Part shown: piece after piece, positions 8,879-21,398 of the stretch
How positions within the stretch are numbered: position 1 is the stretch's first letter
Layout: each line of letters opens with the position of its first letter
From: Loripinus fragilis
Lineage: Eukaryota > Mollusca > Bivalvia > Lucinida > Lucinidae
Length of the DNA stretch: 64,000 nt
Assembly: GCA_964019695.1 (NCBI GenBank)
Contig: OZ026515.1
Coordinates: 74,329,144 to 74,393,143 of the forward strand
Direction of reading: 5' to 3'
Position numbers and translations under genes: made by a program
Notes under the pieces: generated by a model
The model's database searches: none
Told to the model about the DNA's origin: nothing
What the model saw: only the letters and a program-made list of their open reading frames with translations

Positions 8879-10518
8879 TATAAAAATAAACGCAAAAAAG
8901 CGATGTTCACTGAATTCCTGTACCACTATAATATTCATAAATATGCAAATTAGTAGATTTACATATCTGACCACATGAAGAAGGACACATGTCTAAGCTT
9001 TAATTTGACACCAATTTTAGTGCACTAGGATAAGTAGAACCCTAGATATGATTGAATTTGCAGGTCTACCCCCAATTCTGGTAAATCATATAAGGGGTTG
9101 CCAGGAAACCATGCATTTTCACATAGCCCATACCAAAATGTTTTGAGGTGAACTTTGTTTCGCATTCAGAGGGTCCCACTGAACAAGGACCTCGGACAGT
9201 TTCCTATTCAATCTGCCCAAATTTTTACAGCCTGTGGCTAGCATAATGCATAACTTATAACTATAGTTTTGTGCTTAAATGAAACCCATACATTTAGTGC
9301 ATCTTACAAAATAAAAATATTTTGAAAATATTGCATAATTATGCCAGGACTTTAGGGTTTAGGGGGGTGGGGGTATTTTTTGTGACCAAATTTTATTTCA
9401 CAGAAAGTCAAAGTTTCGTTGAGTATTCACCTAAATACATATTAATATAATGTTTGCGGCATAAAACTTGAGACGAAAGTGCTGCGTTTGCATAAAATTC
9501 GGGTTGAGAAGATTGCATTGTTTCGTCTAAAGAAGTGTGCTGTCAATTACTTTTGACTATTACCTGTAATGTTTCGAGTTCAACCAGTGCGACTTGTGCA
9601 CTGAGGTTTTTTCATTAAGACTGTCCAAGGTCCTTTGGCATGAATTTAAAAGGCCCTATGAGTGCAGGATAGATCGTACCTCAACCCCTCCCCTAGGCTT
9701 TTAATTTTTATGTGCTTTTCCATCATTTTTTTAAGTTTTCATGTATATTCATGAATATGCAAATGAGATAATATTCATATAGAACCAGTGGATGAATGAA
9801 CTTGTCTAGGATAAGTAACAGCTGAGATATGAGAACTTTTATTACTAAGGCATACCCCCATTCTCAAATCCGCTATGGGTTGCCATGGATTGCCATTGAT
9901 TTTTTTTTAGGACACCTTCGTTTCGCATTCAGGGGGTCACAATGAACAATTTGACACCCATGAAAAATTGTCCTGGGGGGGGGGGGGGGGGTGTGCAAGA
10001 TGCCGGGGTAATACTATATTTTGAATATTATAAAATACACTTATTATTCTAAAAATAGTGAGTTAAAAATAACTTTGTTATTGGTAAATATCATTGTAAA
10101 TACTGAATGTCAACAAAGTCAGAATAGGGCTGCAGGACTCTTGTAGGGCACATTTTCCCATAAGCACACACTGCATACTATTTTATAAGCTGTTTACACT
10201 GTAGGGTTTACTGATTATCAGTGACATTTCAATATAGATATGGATTCATTGCAAGGACATTAGACTGGCTCCCATTGTCAAACTTAATTATGCACACTCA
10301 AAAGCATTTTTTACATTGATTTCTCAATCTAATGATAGCTGAGCTGAAAGAAAAGACAACTCTGATGGGAAAACAATGTTTGGATTATTTCTCTTGGTCA
10401 GAACATCCTTATCAAATTAATGAACATACGACAGGGAGCCAGTCTACAAGGACATTAGAAGCCAGCTGATTTGGATCTATGCCAGTACTGTTATCCAAAG
10501 AATGTATATAACTTTTAA
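8879..10518. other. No gene; diverged direct duplication and a G-run
   Basis: A stretch at about 8925-9200 and another at about 9740-9955 are diverged direct copies. Shared parts are 'atattcat.aatatgcaaat', 'ctaggataagta' and 'tttcgcattcag.gggtc'. A 17-base G-run lies at about 9976-9992. No credible coding region. Confidence 0.6.
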
Positions 10519-11633
10519 ACAAGAGGGCCAGGGCCCTGGATCACTCATCTGAATCCTGAGACATAAAGAGATGAAGTATTGGCCTGTGGCTAAAGAGATA
10601 TCATTTAAAGATATTTCTATTTTTAGCACTGGTGGCCATCTCTGATCAATTTTGGTAGAAGGTATCATGAGGAATATTTCTATGAAATGATATTAAATTT
10701 TGACCAGTGGTTAAGGAGGAGATACCATTTAAAGACATTTCTTATATAGAGCTCTGGTGGCCCTTTTTTCAGCGAAGAGGAACCATTTGTGCAGTTTTGG
10801 ACCATGGGGTTATGAGGACCATTTCTGTTAAAGGATATTTCTTTTCTAGAGTTCTAGCAACCCTTTTGTTCAGCAGAGCAGAACCTTTTGTGCAATTTTG
10901 GTAGGGGGCATAATGAGGAACAATTCTGTGAAATTATTTTGAATTTGGACCATTGGTTCAGGAGAAAATGTCCTTTGAAGAATTCTTATCTAGAGCTCTG
11001 ACAGCCCTCATGTTCGGCAGAGTGGAACCATTTCTTACCTAGAGCTCTGGTGGCCACTTTGTTCAGCTGAGTGGAACCATTTGTGCAATTTTGGTAGAAG
11101 GCATCGTGAGGAACAATTCTATGACATTATTTTGAATTTGGACCAGTGGATCAGGAGATGTTGTTTAAAGACATTTCTTATCTAGAGCTCTGGCAGCCCC
11201 TTTGTTCAGTCGAGCCAAACCCTTTTTGCAATTTTGGTAGAAGGCATCATGAGGAACAATTCTGTGAAACTATTTTAAATTTGGATCATTGGTTCAGGAG
11301 ATGTCATTAAAAGATTTCTTATCTAGAGCTCTGATGGCCCTCATGTTCGGCAGAGCGGAGCCATTTATGCAATTTTGGTAAAGGGCATTCTGGGGAACAT
11401 TCATGTGAAATTACTTCAAATTTGGACCAGTGGTAAAGCAAGATGTCGTTTGAAAGAGGGACGACTCACAACGGACAAAGACCGATCACAATAGCTCAGT
11501 TTGAGCCTTGGCACATAAGATGATGTATTGCTGCATGTGGCTTAAGGGATATCATTTAAAGATATTTCTATTTTTAATTCCGGTGGCCATGCTGTTCAGC
11601 TGAGCTAAACATTCTGATCAATTTTGGTAGAAG
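10519..11633 (+). repeat. Family A array, copy 2, left part
   Basis: Begins 'aacaagagggccagggccctggatcactcatctga', followed by about 150-bp units. A degenerate family 3' end appears at about 11486-11506, and a further unit then begins at about 11511. So this looks like two family A copies in a row, the second being cut by the large element starting at 11634. Confidence 0.85.
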
Positions 11634-11737
11634 CACAGTAGATAATCACGTGACTTGCGGACAGTGAGCTAATCGGATGTTGCAAAGGATTTTGATGAAA
11701 AAATCAATATATTTTGGCGTTTTGAAGGTGAGTGACC
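11634..11737 (+). repeat. Left TIR of the 9.8-kb element
   Basis: Inverse match to 21298-21398. It begins CACAGTAGATAATCACGTGA and ends near 'gaaggtgagtgacc'. The right end differs by a few substitutions and small indels. Confidence 0.85.
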
Positions 11738-12092
11738 TCTATATTTTCGTGATTTAATACTCTTTTTGCGCAACATTTGCTCATATCCAAGCATATACGC
11801 TCTTGTCAATGGTCCTACTTGTTGTCTATCGGCAAAATAATGCATTACGACCATCTCTGCTTTGAAAAGCGACTTAAAAGCGTCGACTCTATCATTTTAA
11901 TTATGACATAATCTACCGCCAGACCACTGTAAAATAATGAATAAAATCAATATTGCATATGCATTAAATGTTTTTTTACTTGGTGTTTACACGTTAGTAA
12001 AGGCCCTTACCCTTTGCATCCTAGTTTTAGCCAAGTGAACCGGGTTTCTTGATTTGTCAGGGAAAATAGAGGCAGACCCCCTTTTGGAAAAA

Positions 12093-12138
12093 TGACCGCA
12101 ATACCGCTGGTAAGTAGTTTTAGACTGGCCGCAATATC
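12093..12138. repeat. Left subterminal motif pair of the 9.8-kb element
   Basis: GACCGCAATAC (12094-12104) and GACTGGCCGCAATATC (12123-12138) lie about 460-505 bp from the left end. The inverse motifs at 20874-20888 and 20928-20943 lie about 455-525 bp from the right end. Confidence 0.6.
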
Positions 12139-12576
12139 TTGATTTAAGTATCTGTATGCTTCCTTTAAAACTGGTAGTTTTCTTAAGGTTACTGAGACAG
12201 GATATATTCATGGTGTTGAAATCTATGGCGCCATAGATATACAAGTAACTTAAATTTTAAAACCAATCGATGAAGGCGTCAATCCAGGGCTTTACTGATT
12301 AGAGAATTATAGCTCTAAAATTTACAATATTGGCAAGTTCAAATATTTAAAGATAATTATAGATCTATCGAATGGTGGTGTGAGGGTTGCTATTGATTAG
12401 CGAATTCCTTTGCCTAGCGAATTTTGCGAGAAAAATAGCGGAATGACGGATTTTAACAGTTAGCGAATTCAACAAATAAATGTGCTATTGTCCCACAAAG
12501 TGTCTGTTCCTGCAAAGAGCAGCTAGAATAACGAGATTTTACTCATTTAAAGTAGATGTACAGTTCTTTATATAAA
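12139..12576. other. No recognisable feature
   Basis: AT-rich interior of the 9.8-kb element with no open frame of note. Confidence 0.5.
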
Positions 12577-14145
12577 GGCGCTGATCAGACTGCGCGGCTA
12601 CGGAGGCTGTTTTGCGCCTTTGTTATCTGCATGTAGCAAGTCAGGTCTTCGCGCGACCAGACATTTCAACTTTCTACCTGCCAGCCACATTTTGCCATCT
12701 GCTGATATCCTTTTGAAACAGTTTGGACCAACGTCTGGCTTGACAATGTAGCAGTTATACTTGTATGCAAGGGGGGTAATTATCGTAGGACTATATTTGT
12801 TATCTGCACATGATGCATTTTGTTTACACGCAACCGTTCGTCTACTGATAACATTCACGCAATCAGTTTGGACCCAGATCAGGTCCGACAAAACATTCGG
12901 CATGGTCTGGAACCAAACTGCTTGACAAATATATCTAGATCTCTATATACTTTTACTGCCTCATCAGGAAGAGTTCATGTCTAAATTACCGTACGGTTCT
13001 TTGATCTGTTACACTGGTACAGGGAATGACTTTTCCTGTTCAAACCAGAGTCGTTGCCGCGTATTTGAAAGTGGTCCGGTAGATGAGACCATCGAATGCC
13101 GAAAGATCGAGACTTGGGAGAGCACAAAGAGACCCCCTCTTGTTGGTAGCGTTTGTGAGACATTCCCGGAGAAAAAAGAATCTTGACCGCCTCTTTGTGT
13201 GTTTTAAATGCTTTCTTTGCTGAGTTTGGGACCAGATTTCAATCTTCTTTGGTCACGAATTGTCTTTCAAAAACGCAAGGAACAATCTTCCAAGTTAAGG
13301 CAGTCACGATTGTGTACGTTTCTTTGACATATGTGTTATTTCACATTCAACACACTCTGTCGCCTGACATTTTCTTTGATATAGAATAATCAGGAAAAAC
13401 GCCCCATGGCCGGATCTAGAAAGTTTTGTCAGAGCTATAAATCTAGAAAGTTTTGTCACCGATATAAATGGGCCATCATCTGCCCGACAGGGAAACGCCA
13501 TTGAAATGGCGTTTTGCTGGCGGGCCAATGATGCTGGGGATCCAGACCAGTACTGTAAAGAAACCCTACATTTTTTTTGCTTTTTCAGGGGGGGGGGGGT
13601 CCAGACCACCTGTCCCCCCTCTGGATCCGAACATCCTGATTTTGATTGACCGGCCCCATGCGAGAAATCTGTCTTCGGGGCTCGAGCTTCGACCATAACC
13701 GACCATGTCAGAATCAAACTGCTCAGATAGACGTACCGAAAAGTCTAGCATTCAATTATAATTTCCCAGAGAGCGAAGATCAGACTTCGCAGATGTGCAG
13801 ACCGGTCTGCGCCTTCCTCAAGATAATTTATTTTTCTTCTAAACTCTGAGCTTTGATTTATTTACCATTTACACATGCTTCCAGCGAGTACAGGTCTACC
13901 TTTTTTATGTGGCTGAATCTTCAGCACCCGACCATTTATTGTCTATAGTGGACAAGATTTGCTATGAAAATTTATCTAGCAAGGAAAGCTGGTAAGCCCA
14001 CTTTTAACGATTTTTTCCCTAAAACTGTGGCTAGAGACCAAGGTCACAGTGACCCCGAAACTATATACGACAACATGTTACCCCAAGGTGTGTCCACAAA
14101 CCAAATTTTGGATTCCTATGTCAATTGGGCCGCGTCGAACAAAAA
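12577..14145. repeat. Patchwork of short hairpin-forming dispersed repeats
   Basis: Contains 'gctgatcagactgcgc' blocks (about 12581 and a variant at about 13775) and CAGTTTGGA-type hairpins, for example 12863-12922 where CAGTTTGGACC is matched by GGAACCAAACTG. These short palindromic blocks recur at 14.27, 15.05, 15.88, 28.69, 39.42, 40.90 and 40.99 kb. The minus-strand open frames crossing them show no protein family signal. A G-run lies at about 13588-13600. Confidence 0.5.
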
Positions 14146-14345
14146 CCTGTCTTCGGGGTTTCGACAAAGTGAAATTCAAACCAGCCTGCTAAGCTGCAGA
14201 GACCAGCTAGAAAATTGAAATTTCGCTTTAGCAAGTCTAGATATGATACTTTTCATTAAGCGAATAGCAAAGACGCTGATCAGACTGCGCATATGCGCAG
14301 GCTGGTTTGCACCTTTGTTGTTCGTAAAACCCCGAAGACAGGTTT
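14146..14345. repeat. Inverted repeat with AACCTGTCTTCGGGGTTT arms
   Basis: About 18-base arms at 14146-14163 and 14327-14345 enclose about 160 bp that includes a TGCGCATATGCGCA palindrome. Possible small MITE. Confidence 0.5.
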
Positions 14346-14952
<607 letters not shown>

Positions 14953-15021
14953 CGTCCAACTTTGCGTCCGATGCCTCGAAAAAATAAAAATATAATTGAG
15001 CCGTGACATGAGATTTCCCAC

Positions 15022-15125
15022 GATATGGTATGTGGGACCAGCAAAGCCTCAGATCAGCCTGCGCATATGCACAGTCTGATCAGAGCCTTTTCTAGTCGCT
15101 TGAATATTCTATTCAACATCTTTTG
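15022..15125. repeat. Dispersed repeat with CAGCAAAGCCTCAGATCAGCC core
   Basis: Related to 39398-39490: both have 'ggtatgtg.gaccagcaaagg', a 'cagtctga.cagag' segment and 'ctagt.gctt.aat'. It contains the TGCGCATATGC palindrome. Confidence 0.65.
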
Positions 15126-16716
15126 GAGTTTGTAAGCTTTAAAGGAGGCTGCCTAGGCTCGTCTGAGTCTACACTCGTCAAAATGCATTGTGTCACGGCT
15201 CAATTTATGGTGTATTGGCTTCGAGCCGATGCGTACGATACACTGGGTACATTCATATCTCAAAGAAAGGAAAAATTCAGACAAGTACCACAAATCTAGT
15301 TTTTCATGCATGCAGTGCGCCGTTTCATGCTCGAGTTCATTGAAATTGTTTTTTTTTTTTATTTCATGCAAACCCATGAAAAGGAGACACAGCTAGGCAA
15401 TTATGTTTTGTGTGCTAAGTCCGTTTTCGTGCTCCAGAGCCACCGCGTGCTACCAGAGTCTTAAAACAACAACAGCACGTGGTCTGATAGTCGACTTCTT
15501 TGATCTCAAACATGTCCGTGAACCATTACCCTGTCCCTTTGTCTGCTGCTGATACTATTAGCAGTGCCGGACCCAGGGCACCCCACCCCCAAAGAGGCTG
15601 TGAAAAACTAATTTAGCAGACAGTTTGGGCCCAGAACTTGCCCAACAAAATGTTTAATGTTTTGTTCTAGAAACAAAGGTGCTGATAAGACTGTGAGGTG
15701 CGCAGGCTGATCTTCGCATGTAACAAAGTCGGGGTACATACTTCTACAGACGTGTGGTAAATAAAGCGAATTCCGAGATGTCCCGATCATCTCAAGGGCT
15801 TTACTGATTTTAAATTCACAGCCTCGGCATGCACCTCATTGTGCATGTGGGCAGTTTAGGCGCTGGCGATTTTCGGTGGATGCGCAGGCTCGTCTGAGCC
15901 TTCGCTGCTCGCATATGCGATAGGTACCATAATCTCATGAACTGGCTTATTTCATGAAATTAAATATGTAAATATTAAATTCATCAAGATGCAGAATCGT
16001 GCTACAATCAATTTATTTCTTGGTACATGTATGTGCGTCTGTGCGTACATTATACCGGTAATGCACTCGTAGGACCTTCCATGTTCAGTTTCATGAGGAC
16101 AAACAGACACGCCGCGATCGGCTCAGCAGTTTGTTAAAATATTCCATTTTGAGGAATATGATGTTTTTGATTGATATGAATAGCCATTATTACATGTACT
16201 TAGAAAACCGCCGACAAGTATTTTAAAGACAACATACGTATGTCTAGAATTTTTATTTGGCTATAGTCTTCATCCACTTTAAACTTTGTTAGTGAGCGAG
16301 ACCCTGACGAGATTGTGCAAACACACATGCTCTCCTGAGCCTTCGCTGATCACATCTGTCATAAGTTCTAGCAGGGTATTTACCAGCTCACATGGGGCTC
16401 CGCGCAAGTTGATTTCATGCTAGGGTCCGAGTTGTGTTCAAGAAAAGAGCACACGCATAGACTGATAGAATTGCCCTCCGTGTCTCACGCGGCTTGGACA
16501 CATTGCCGAACTGGAAAATCCTTTAAAATGCTTAAAAGGGAGGGGAGGGTAGAGGTGTCAGTCTCATACATATTTAAGCCTTAAGTTAACGGTAATGTAC
16601 CGTGAATAAAAATGAGATGATGACCATGTGTGAGTTCTTGCAGGCATGTCGGTAAAAATATTAAATATACGGTGGCTTTATTTTCCGCATTGGATGTCTC
16701 GGTGAGAAAAAAATAC
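15126..16716. other. No gene; scattered TGCGCA-type palindromic fragments
   Basis: Fragments of the same palindromic repeat occur at about 15680-15715, 15875-15915 and 16310-16365. No credible open frame or other element. Confidence 0.5.
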
Positions 16717-18698
16717 TAGAGGACCTGAAGGTCCTGAGGCGCTCACCTGATCTCCTTAATAATGTTAAAATAGTTCAAAGTCAACTACAGCTTATAATGG
16801 AACAAATTTTGTTTTTACCATATATATTTTGGTCAAGTGATCTAAACAATCTAATGAATAATCCATCAAACAGCCCAGTGATTTCTGAGAAAAAGATGTT
16901 TAGATAGGTATGTGGCAGTCCAAATGAGTGGCCTTGGATAAAAGGTCACAGGTCAGCTTGACATTTGGTACTTAATAAACCATTGTCTCAATAGGTTTAA
17001 CTATTATGAATTTGGCTCAGTTATAGAAAATAAACACTTTAAGATTTTCTCCATATAAATTTGTTTTTTTGCTTGTTTTTGTTGCTTTACGTCCCATGTC
17101 AACAGCTATGGTCATTGCGGGATGGTCAGTTCACTTAACCACACTTTTTCCTGGGCAGGCTTGAGCAAGCAGTTAACCAGTAATTTGTGCACACACTTTC
17201 GCTTGTAACTGACAACAACCCTTCTTGAATAAATCAGCGGAAGGGAGGAGAATGACTGTAGAAATTATTTCATGATCAATCTCCACAAAAGTATGGTACT
17301 GGGCCGGGATCGAACTCGCGACCCCTGGATCTGCAGTCAGACAGGCATCTGTAGCCAGACAGGTTACCGACTGGGCTACGCGGCCCGGTATCCATATAAA
17401 TGCATTTGGAATCAAATTTGACCTTGCCATAAAGTAGGTCAAGGTCAACCTAGATTCATCATTTGTGCTAACATCCCCGATCCTACATACCAAGTCCCAA
17501 AGCCAATGGCCTTTTGGTTCCAGAGAAGAAGAGATTTAAAGAGTTTTTACCATATATGGACATGGTGGTCATGTTAGTCATGTGACCATAACAATTTGTA
17601 TAAGTTTTGGCTAACCAGTCATAAGGAGTTGTCATATGAAATTTGGTTTCAATTGGCCAAGAATTGTCTGGGAAAACTATGTTTTAATATGTTGATGGGA
17701 CTCCAATATAAGCGACCTTGGCTGAAAGGTCAAAGATCAACCTTGACCTTTGAAACTTATTCATAGACACTAGATTGAACATATCAAGTGAGAATAATGA
17801 CTTTGGCTTCCACAGTATTCAAAAAATCAACTTTTCAAAAAATTTCCCATTCAAATGCATTAGGAAGCAAACTTAACCTTGACATTAAGCAGGGTCATCA
17901 TTTGAACAAACTTGGTAGGCCCCACATCCCCAATACAACATACCAAGTCTCAAGGTCACTGGCCTTCTGGTTCTGGAGAAGAAGATTTTTAAAAGGTTTT
18001 TACCATATATGGGCGTGGAGGCCATCTTTGTCATGTGATCAAAATATTTTGTATAAATTTTGGCTGACTTATCATAAGGAGTCTTCACATGAAATTTGAG
18101 CTCAATTGAGCCAATGGTTTGTGAGAAAACTATGTTTTAATATATTGATGGGACCACAATATGAGCGACCTTGGCTGAAAGGGCAAAGGTCAACCTTGAC
18201 CTTTGAAACTTATTTATAGCCATTGTCTCATTAGTTTCAACATATCAAGTAAGAATAATCACTATGGCTTTAACAGTATTCAAAAAATAAACTTTTCAAA
18301 AAAATTCCCATTTAAATCTATTAGAAAGCAAATTTGACCTTGATGTTAAGTAGGTCAAGGTAAACCTAGGATCATTCTTTGAACAAACTTGGAAGGCCCC
18401 ACATCCCAGTTGCTACATACCAAGTCCCAAGATCATCGGCCTTCTGGTTCTGGAGAAGAAGATTTTTAAAGGGTTTTTACCATATATGGGCATGGCGGCC
18501 ATCTTGGTCATGTGACCAGGAACATTTGAACAAACTTTTGTTCCCCCATCCTAAGGAGTCTCCATATGAAATTTGAGTTCAATTGGCCCAGTGGTTTCAG
18601 AGGAGAAGATGTTTGAAAATGTTGACGGACGGACGGACGCCGGACTCACTGGTATACTACTAGCTCACCTCGGAGCCTTCGGCTCAGGTGAGCTAAAA
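16717..18698 (+). repeat. Family B tandem-unit element (HINE/pearl-like), SINE-interrupted
   Basis: The left end has a short hairpin (GGACCTGAAGGTCC) followed by GCTCACCTGA. It continues as about 465-bp units rich in 'ggtcaaggtcaacct' and 'ccatatatggg', then a GACG microsatellite (about 18622-18640) and a 3' hairpin at 18662-18694. The hairpin has arms AGCTCACCT/AGGTGAGCT with inner GAGCC-TTC-GGCTC. A paralogue lies at 52.6-54.3 kb. The architecture (terminal motif, tandem core, GACG microsatellite, 3' hairpin, no clear TIR) resembles molluscan pearl elements and Helentron-associated non-autonomous elements. Confidence 0.75.
17061..17390 (-). mobile_element. tRNA-derived SINE (330 bp) with 11-bp target duplication
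   Basis: On the minus strand the head reads as a tRNA-like RNA polymerase III promoter: box A-like TAGCCCAGTCGGTA and box B-like GAGTTCGATCCCGG. The body ends in GGGACGTAAAGCAACAAA and an A/C-rich tail. It is flanked by TCCATATAAAT at 17050-17060 and 17391-17401. The paralogous family B copy has an uninterrupted site at about 52900. Confidence 0.92.
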
Positions 18699-19365
18699 AC
18701 ACATGCGACTTGCACAATTTTCTCTGCATTTTGCACGAAATCGAATGGCCCCTTGTGTATCAAACGTCCACGGCAATCACTATACATCAACTTATTTTAT
18801 TCTCTCTCGCCTAAGTGATCGTCTCATTTTCCGTTCGGGGCTAGTATTTTTAAAAAAAACGAGCACATGTCACATGTACAGCACACCATTGAGAATTGCT
18901 CTGCGTAATTCACGTACAATTAGCTGAATCGCAGCCTGAAGGTAAATGTTTGGTCAGTAATAAATAATGATCTCGGCCATTTGGGTGGATACATATACTC
19001 AATAGGGTTAGTCAAATCAATGCTGGTGACCTTGAATAATGTATAACATATAACGTCGCGCGCTGGCATGTGAAATAGAACGTCACGTGCCAGATTATCC
19101 ATCTAAGTAGAATGGAACCTTCCAAATGTCGCTACCGCTCACGCGCTGTACGGTAGAAGTATACCGAACACAGATGGGACACAAACAGATAAACGGACAT
19201 CGGTTTTCCGCCGAAAATAACGCGTGTTATCGTAATTTTAGAAATTCATTTTTCCGAAAAAGGACAGTGTTTGATTTTTTAGGATGTTTTAAAAATTATT
19301 TTCGGCGATAAATTAAGGTGTTCGTAATTTTAGAGTTTTCGAAATTTTAGAACATTTACCGTAGT
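18699..19365. other. No recognisable gene
   Basis: Interior of the 9.8-kb element with short open frames only; none resembles a known protein. Confidence 0.5.
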
Positions 19366-19457
19366 CCTAGCTTAGTACTGGTTAAACCCAGGAAAACCAG
19401 TCCCTTTATAACTAAAAGATTGTTGATGGGACGTAAAGAATCAAATCAAACAAACAA
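19366..19457 (+). repeat. 3' fragment of the GGGACGTAAAGAATC-tailed SINE
   Basis: Matches the tail half of the SINEs at 39.5, 39.9 and 44.1 kb: 'cttagtactggttaaaccca', then 'gggacgtaaagaatcaaatc' and an A/C-rich tail. Confidence 0.75.
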
Positions 19458-19534
19458 GAATGGTAATTACACCATCAAGCTACAAAAAAGTGCCATTAGT
19501 CTGGAGATGTTTACGAAATGTGGATTTCTTTCAG

Positions 19535-19825
19535 GCACCGAGTATGGATGTTGATGGCAATAATGAGGGGCTGGTTGTAGAGCATGCTAGTTTTAGCTGC
19601 TCTGCCCCTGGATGTAAATACATTTCTCAATGGAAAGCTAATGTTCATCTGCATGAAAAACAGCATATCAATATTGATGCGCCGAGTCAAGCTGACTTAA
19701 GCGCTAGAGAATTCATCTGCGAGCATTGTGGTAGCAGCTTTACGCACCTCTCAATCTTAAACAATTACAGAAAGATGAAACACACGGAAACATTTAGATT
19801 AACATGTGAAAGATGTAAGGCCTAA
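19535..19825 (+). CDS. C2H2 zinc-finger exon-like fragment
   Basis: An open frame follows a good splice acceptor (TTTCTTTCAG ending at 19534). It encodes one C2H2 finger (CSAPGCKY…HLHEKQH, with a four-residue gap between the cysteines), a second (CEHCGSSF…YRKMKH) and the first Cys pair of a third (CERC). The frame then ends at TAA 19823-19825, exactly where a MITE begins. A splice donor-like GTAAGG starts at 19815, so the exon may instead be 19535-19814. The open frame continues upstream of the acceptor to 19460, but that part has no finger. Likely role: DNA binding by an unknown host zinc-finger gene. It could be a captured or decayed exon carried inside the 9.8-kb element. I did not find neighbouring exons. 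Confidence 0.5.
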   Translation, partial: APSMDVDGNNEGLVVEHASFSCSAPGCKYISQWKANVHLHEKQHINIDAPSQADLSAREFICEHCGSSFTHLSILNNYRKMKHTETFRLTCERCKA

Positions 19826-20047
19826 ATGAAATATATGTGTGGTTCCTGTTGCATGCCAACAAAATTTAGGGTAGGTAGGTAGGGAAATTATTAAATTTTG
19901 TTATAACATTTAACAATGAAAATAGTGACAAAATCTGAAAAAGTGCCCATTTTAGGTACTTTTTCTCAAAAGACCATTTTAATGTTTAGGGTAGGGTTAA
20001 AAAAAATTAGAGTAGGTAGGCAACAGGAACCTCACATATATTTCATT
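19825..20047. mobile_element. MITE, 223 bp, 28-bp TIRs
   Basis: Terminal inverted repeats 19825-19852 and 20020-20047 (AATGAAATATATGTG… / …CACATATATTTCATT) match with one mismatch. The interior has GGGTAGGTAGG motifs. No clear target duplication. Confidence 0.75.
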
Positions 20048-20099
20048 CAAGTCTAACAGGGGGTTTATACAGTTATGGGCCAATCGTGGCCATTTAGCA

Positions 20100-20700
20100 A
20101 CCCATGATATCACAAAATTGATTTTTCGATATCACAAAATGAGCTTGATTTTTCGAATCACAAATTCGATTTTTTATATCACAAAATCGAATTTGTGATA
20201 ATACAAAATCAAGCGCATTTTGTGATATCAAAATCGATTTAGTGATATAAAAATATGATATCAAAAACTTTTGCACAGGGTCGCCTATAGCCTTCGTCAC
20301 TCGACAATGTTACAACGTTACAAAAATCTCTTGCTCGCAATATGCGTGCCATTTATGCGAGAAGTGAAGGCTCTGTCGACTTTGCATATTTGCACTCGAC
20401 AATACGATAAGTACCACAACCCCATGTGCTGGCGCAAATAGCGATTTGAGTGACACATATGCGGACAGCGAGTACGCTGGCGAGTCATATTTGCACAGTC
20501 TGAGCCTTTGCAACAGTATATAAATCTCATGTGCTGGCTCACATGATTAATGTGTGCCATTTAAGCTTGGCGATTAGCTTTTCCCGCGGATAAGAATTCT
20601 TAAGAACTAAAATGCCGAAACGATCTTAAGATATCAAAAAATCTATTTTGCGATATCAATAAATAGTGATGGATTTGTGATAAAACCCAAATATCACAGC
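20100..20700. repeat. Cluster of GATATCACAAAATC inverted motifs
   Basis: Repeated, mutually inverted copies of TTTGTGATATC / GATATCACAAA with CGATTT cores lie at 20103-20270, with further copies at 20628-20700. The sequence can form many alternative hairpins. Possibly subterminal repeats of an uncharacterised non-autonomous element. Confidence 0.5.
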
Positions 20701-21297
20701 GTGTAAGTAAATTTATAAAAAAAACTTTTCCTACTAAAATTATAGCGTTTCTTTTCTTTTATCCTAAACGGTGACAGCGATGCGCACACCCAGCTTGAAA
20801 AAAGTACCCTTTCTAATCGTTTTTTGTACACGAATCGGTACACAAATGACCAGCGAGTCCAACATTAGGTGCAGTATTGCGGTCAGTCAAAAAATTACTT
20901 TAGCAGTACTTGATAGGGTACAGAATCGATATTGCGGTCAGTCAAGAGGCAACGGGTGCATAACAGCATTGGAGTTAAAAACACTTTTTTTTTGGAAGAT
21001 TTGGCCCAAAAGTTTGTGTTTATATAAAGGGGAATTGATTTTTCTTCACATATTTCTAAAAATAACCCTTTGGTTTTGCCTTATTATGCAAATAAACAAC
21101 AAACGTTTGATGCAGGCTTGGATTATTTTACCATGTTGCCGATGATAACCTGCTACGATTTGATGTTTTATGAACCATCTACAAGTTTTCTCACATCTCT
21201 ACTTTGGTACAAACATTTTTCATAGCACGTTCTTGATGAACATTTGTCGTTTTGGAAATTTCATTACCGCATGTATGCAGAAAACACAAAACAAAAG
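20701..21297. other. Right interior of the 9.8-kb element with subterminal motifs
   Basis: Holds GTATTGCGGTCAGTC (20874-20888) and GATATTGCGGTCAGTC (20928-20943), matching the left-end motifs in inverse orientation. The plus-strand open frame here shows no protein family signal. Confidence 0.55.
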
Positions 21298-21398
21298 CGG
21301 TCACTCGCCTTCAACATAAAAAATATTGATTTTCCATCAAAATCCTTTGCAACATCCGATTAGCGCACTGTCCGCAAGTCACATGATTATCTACTGTG
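21298..21398 (-). repeat. Right TIR of the 9.8-kb element
   Basis: Inverse counterpart of 11634-11737. Read from the outer end it begins CACAGTAGATAATCATGTGA. It is followed by the target duplication AGAAG at 21399-21403. Confidence 0.85.

Noticed and set aside
13304..13717. 137-residue minus-strand open frame
   Set aside because: It crosses short hairpin repeats and a G-run, and shows no recognisable domain.
19868..20020. Telomere-like TTTAGGG / GGTAGG motifs
   Set aside because: Only a few irregular copies inside a MITE; no telomeric array.
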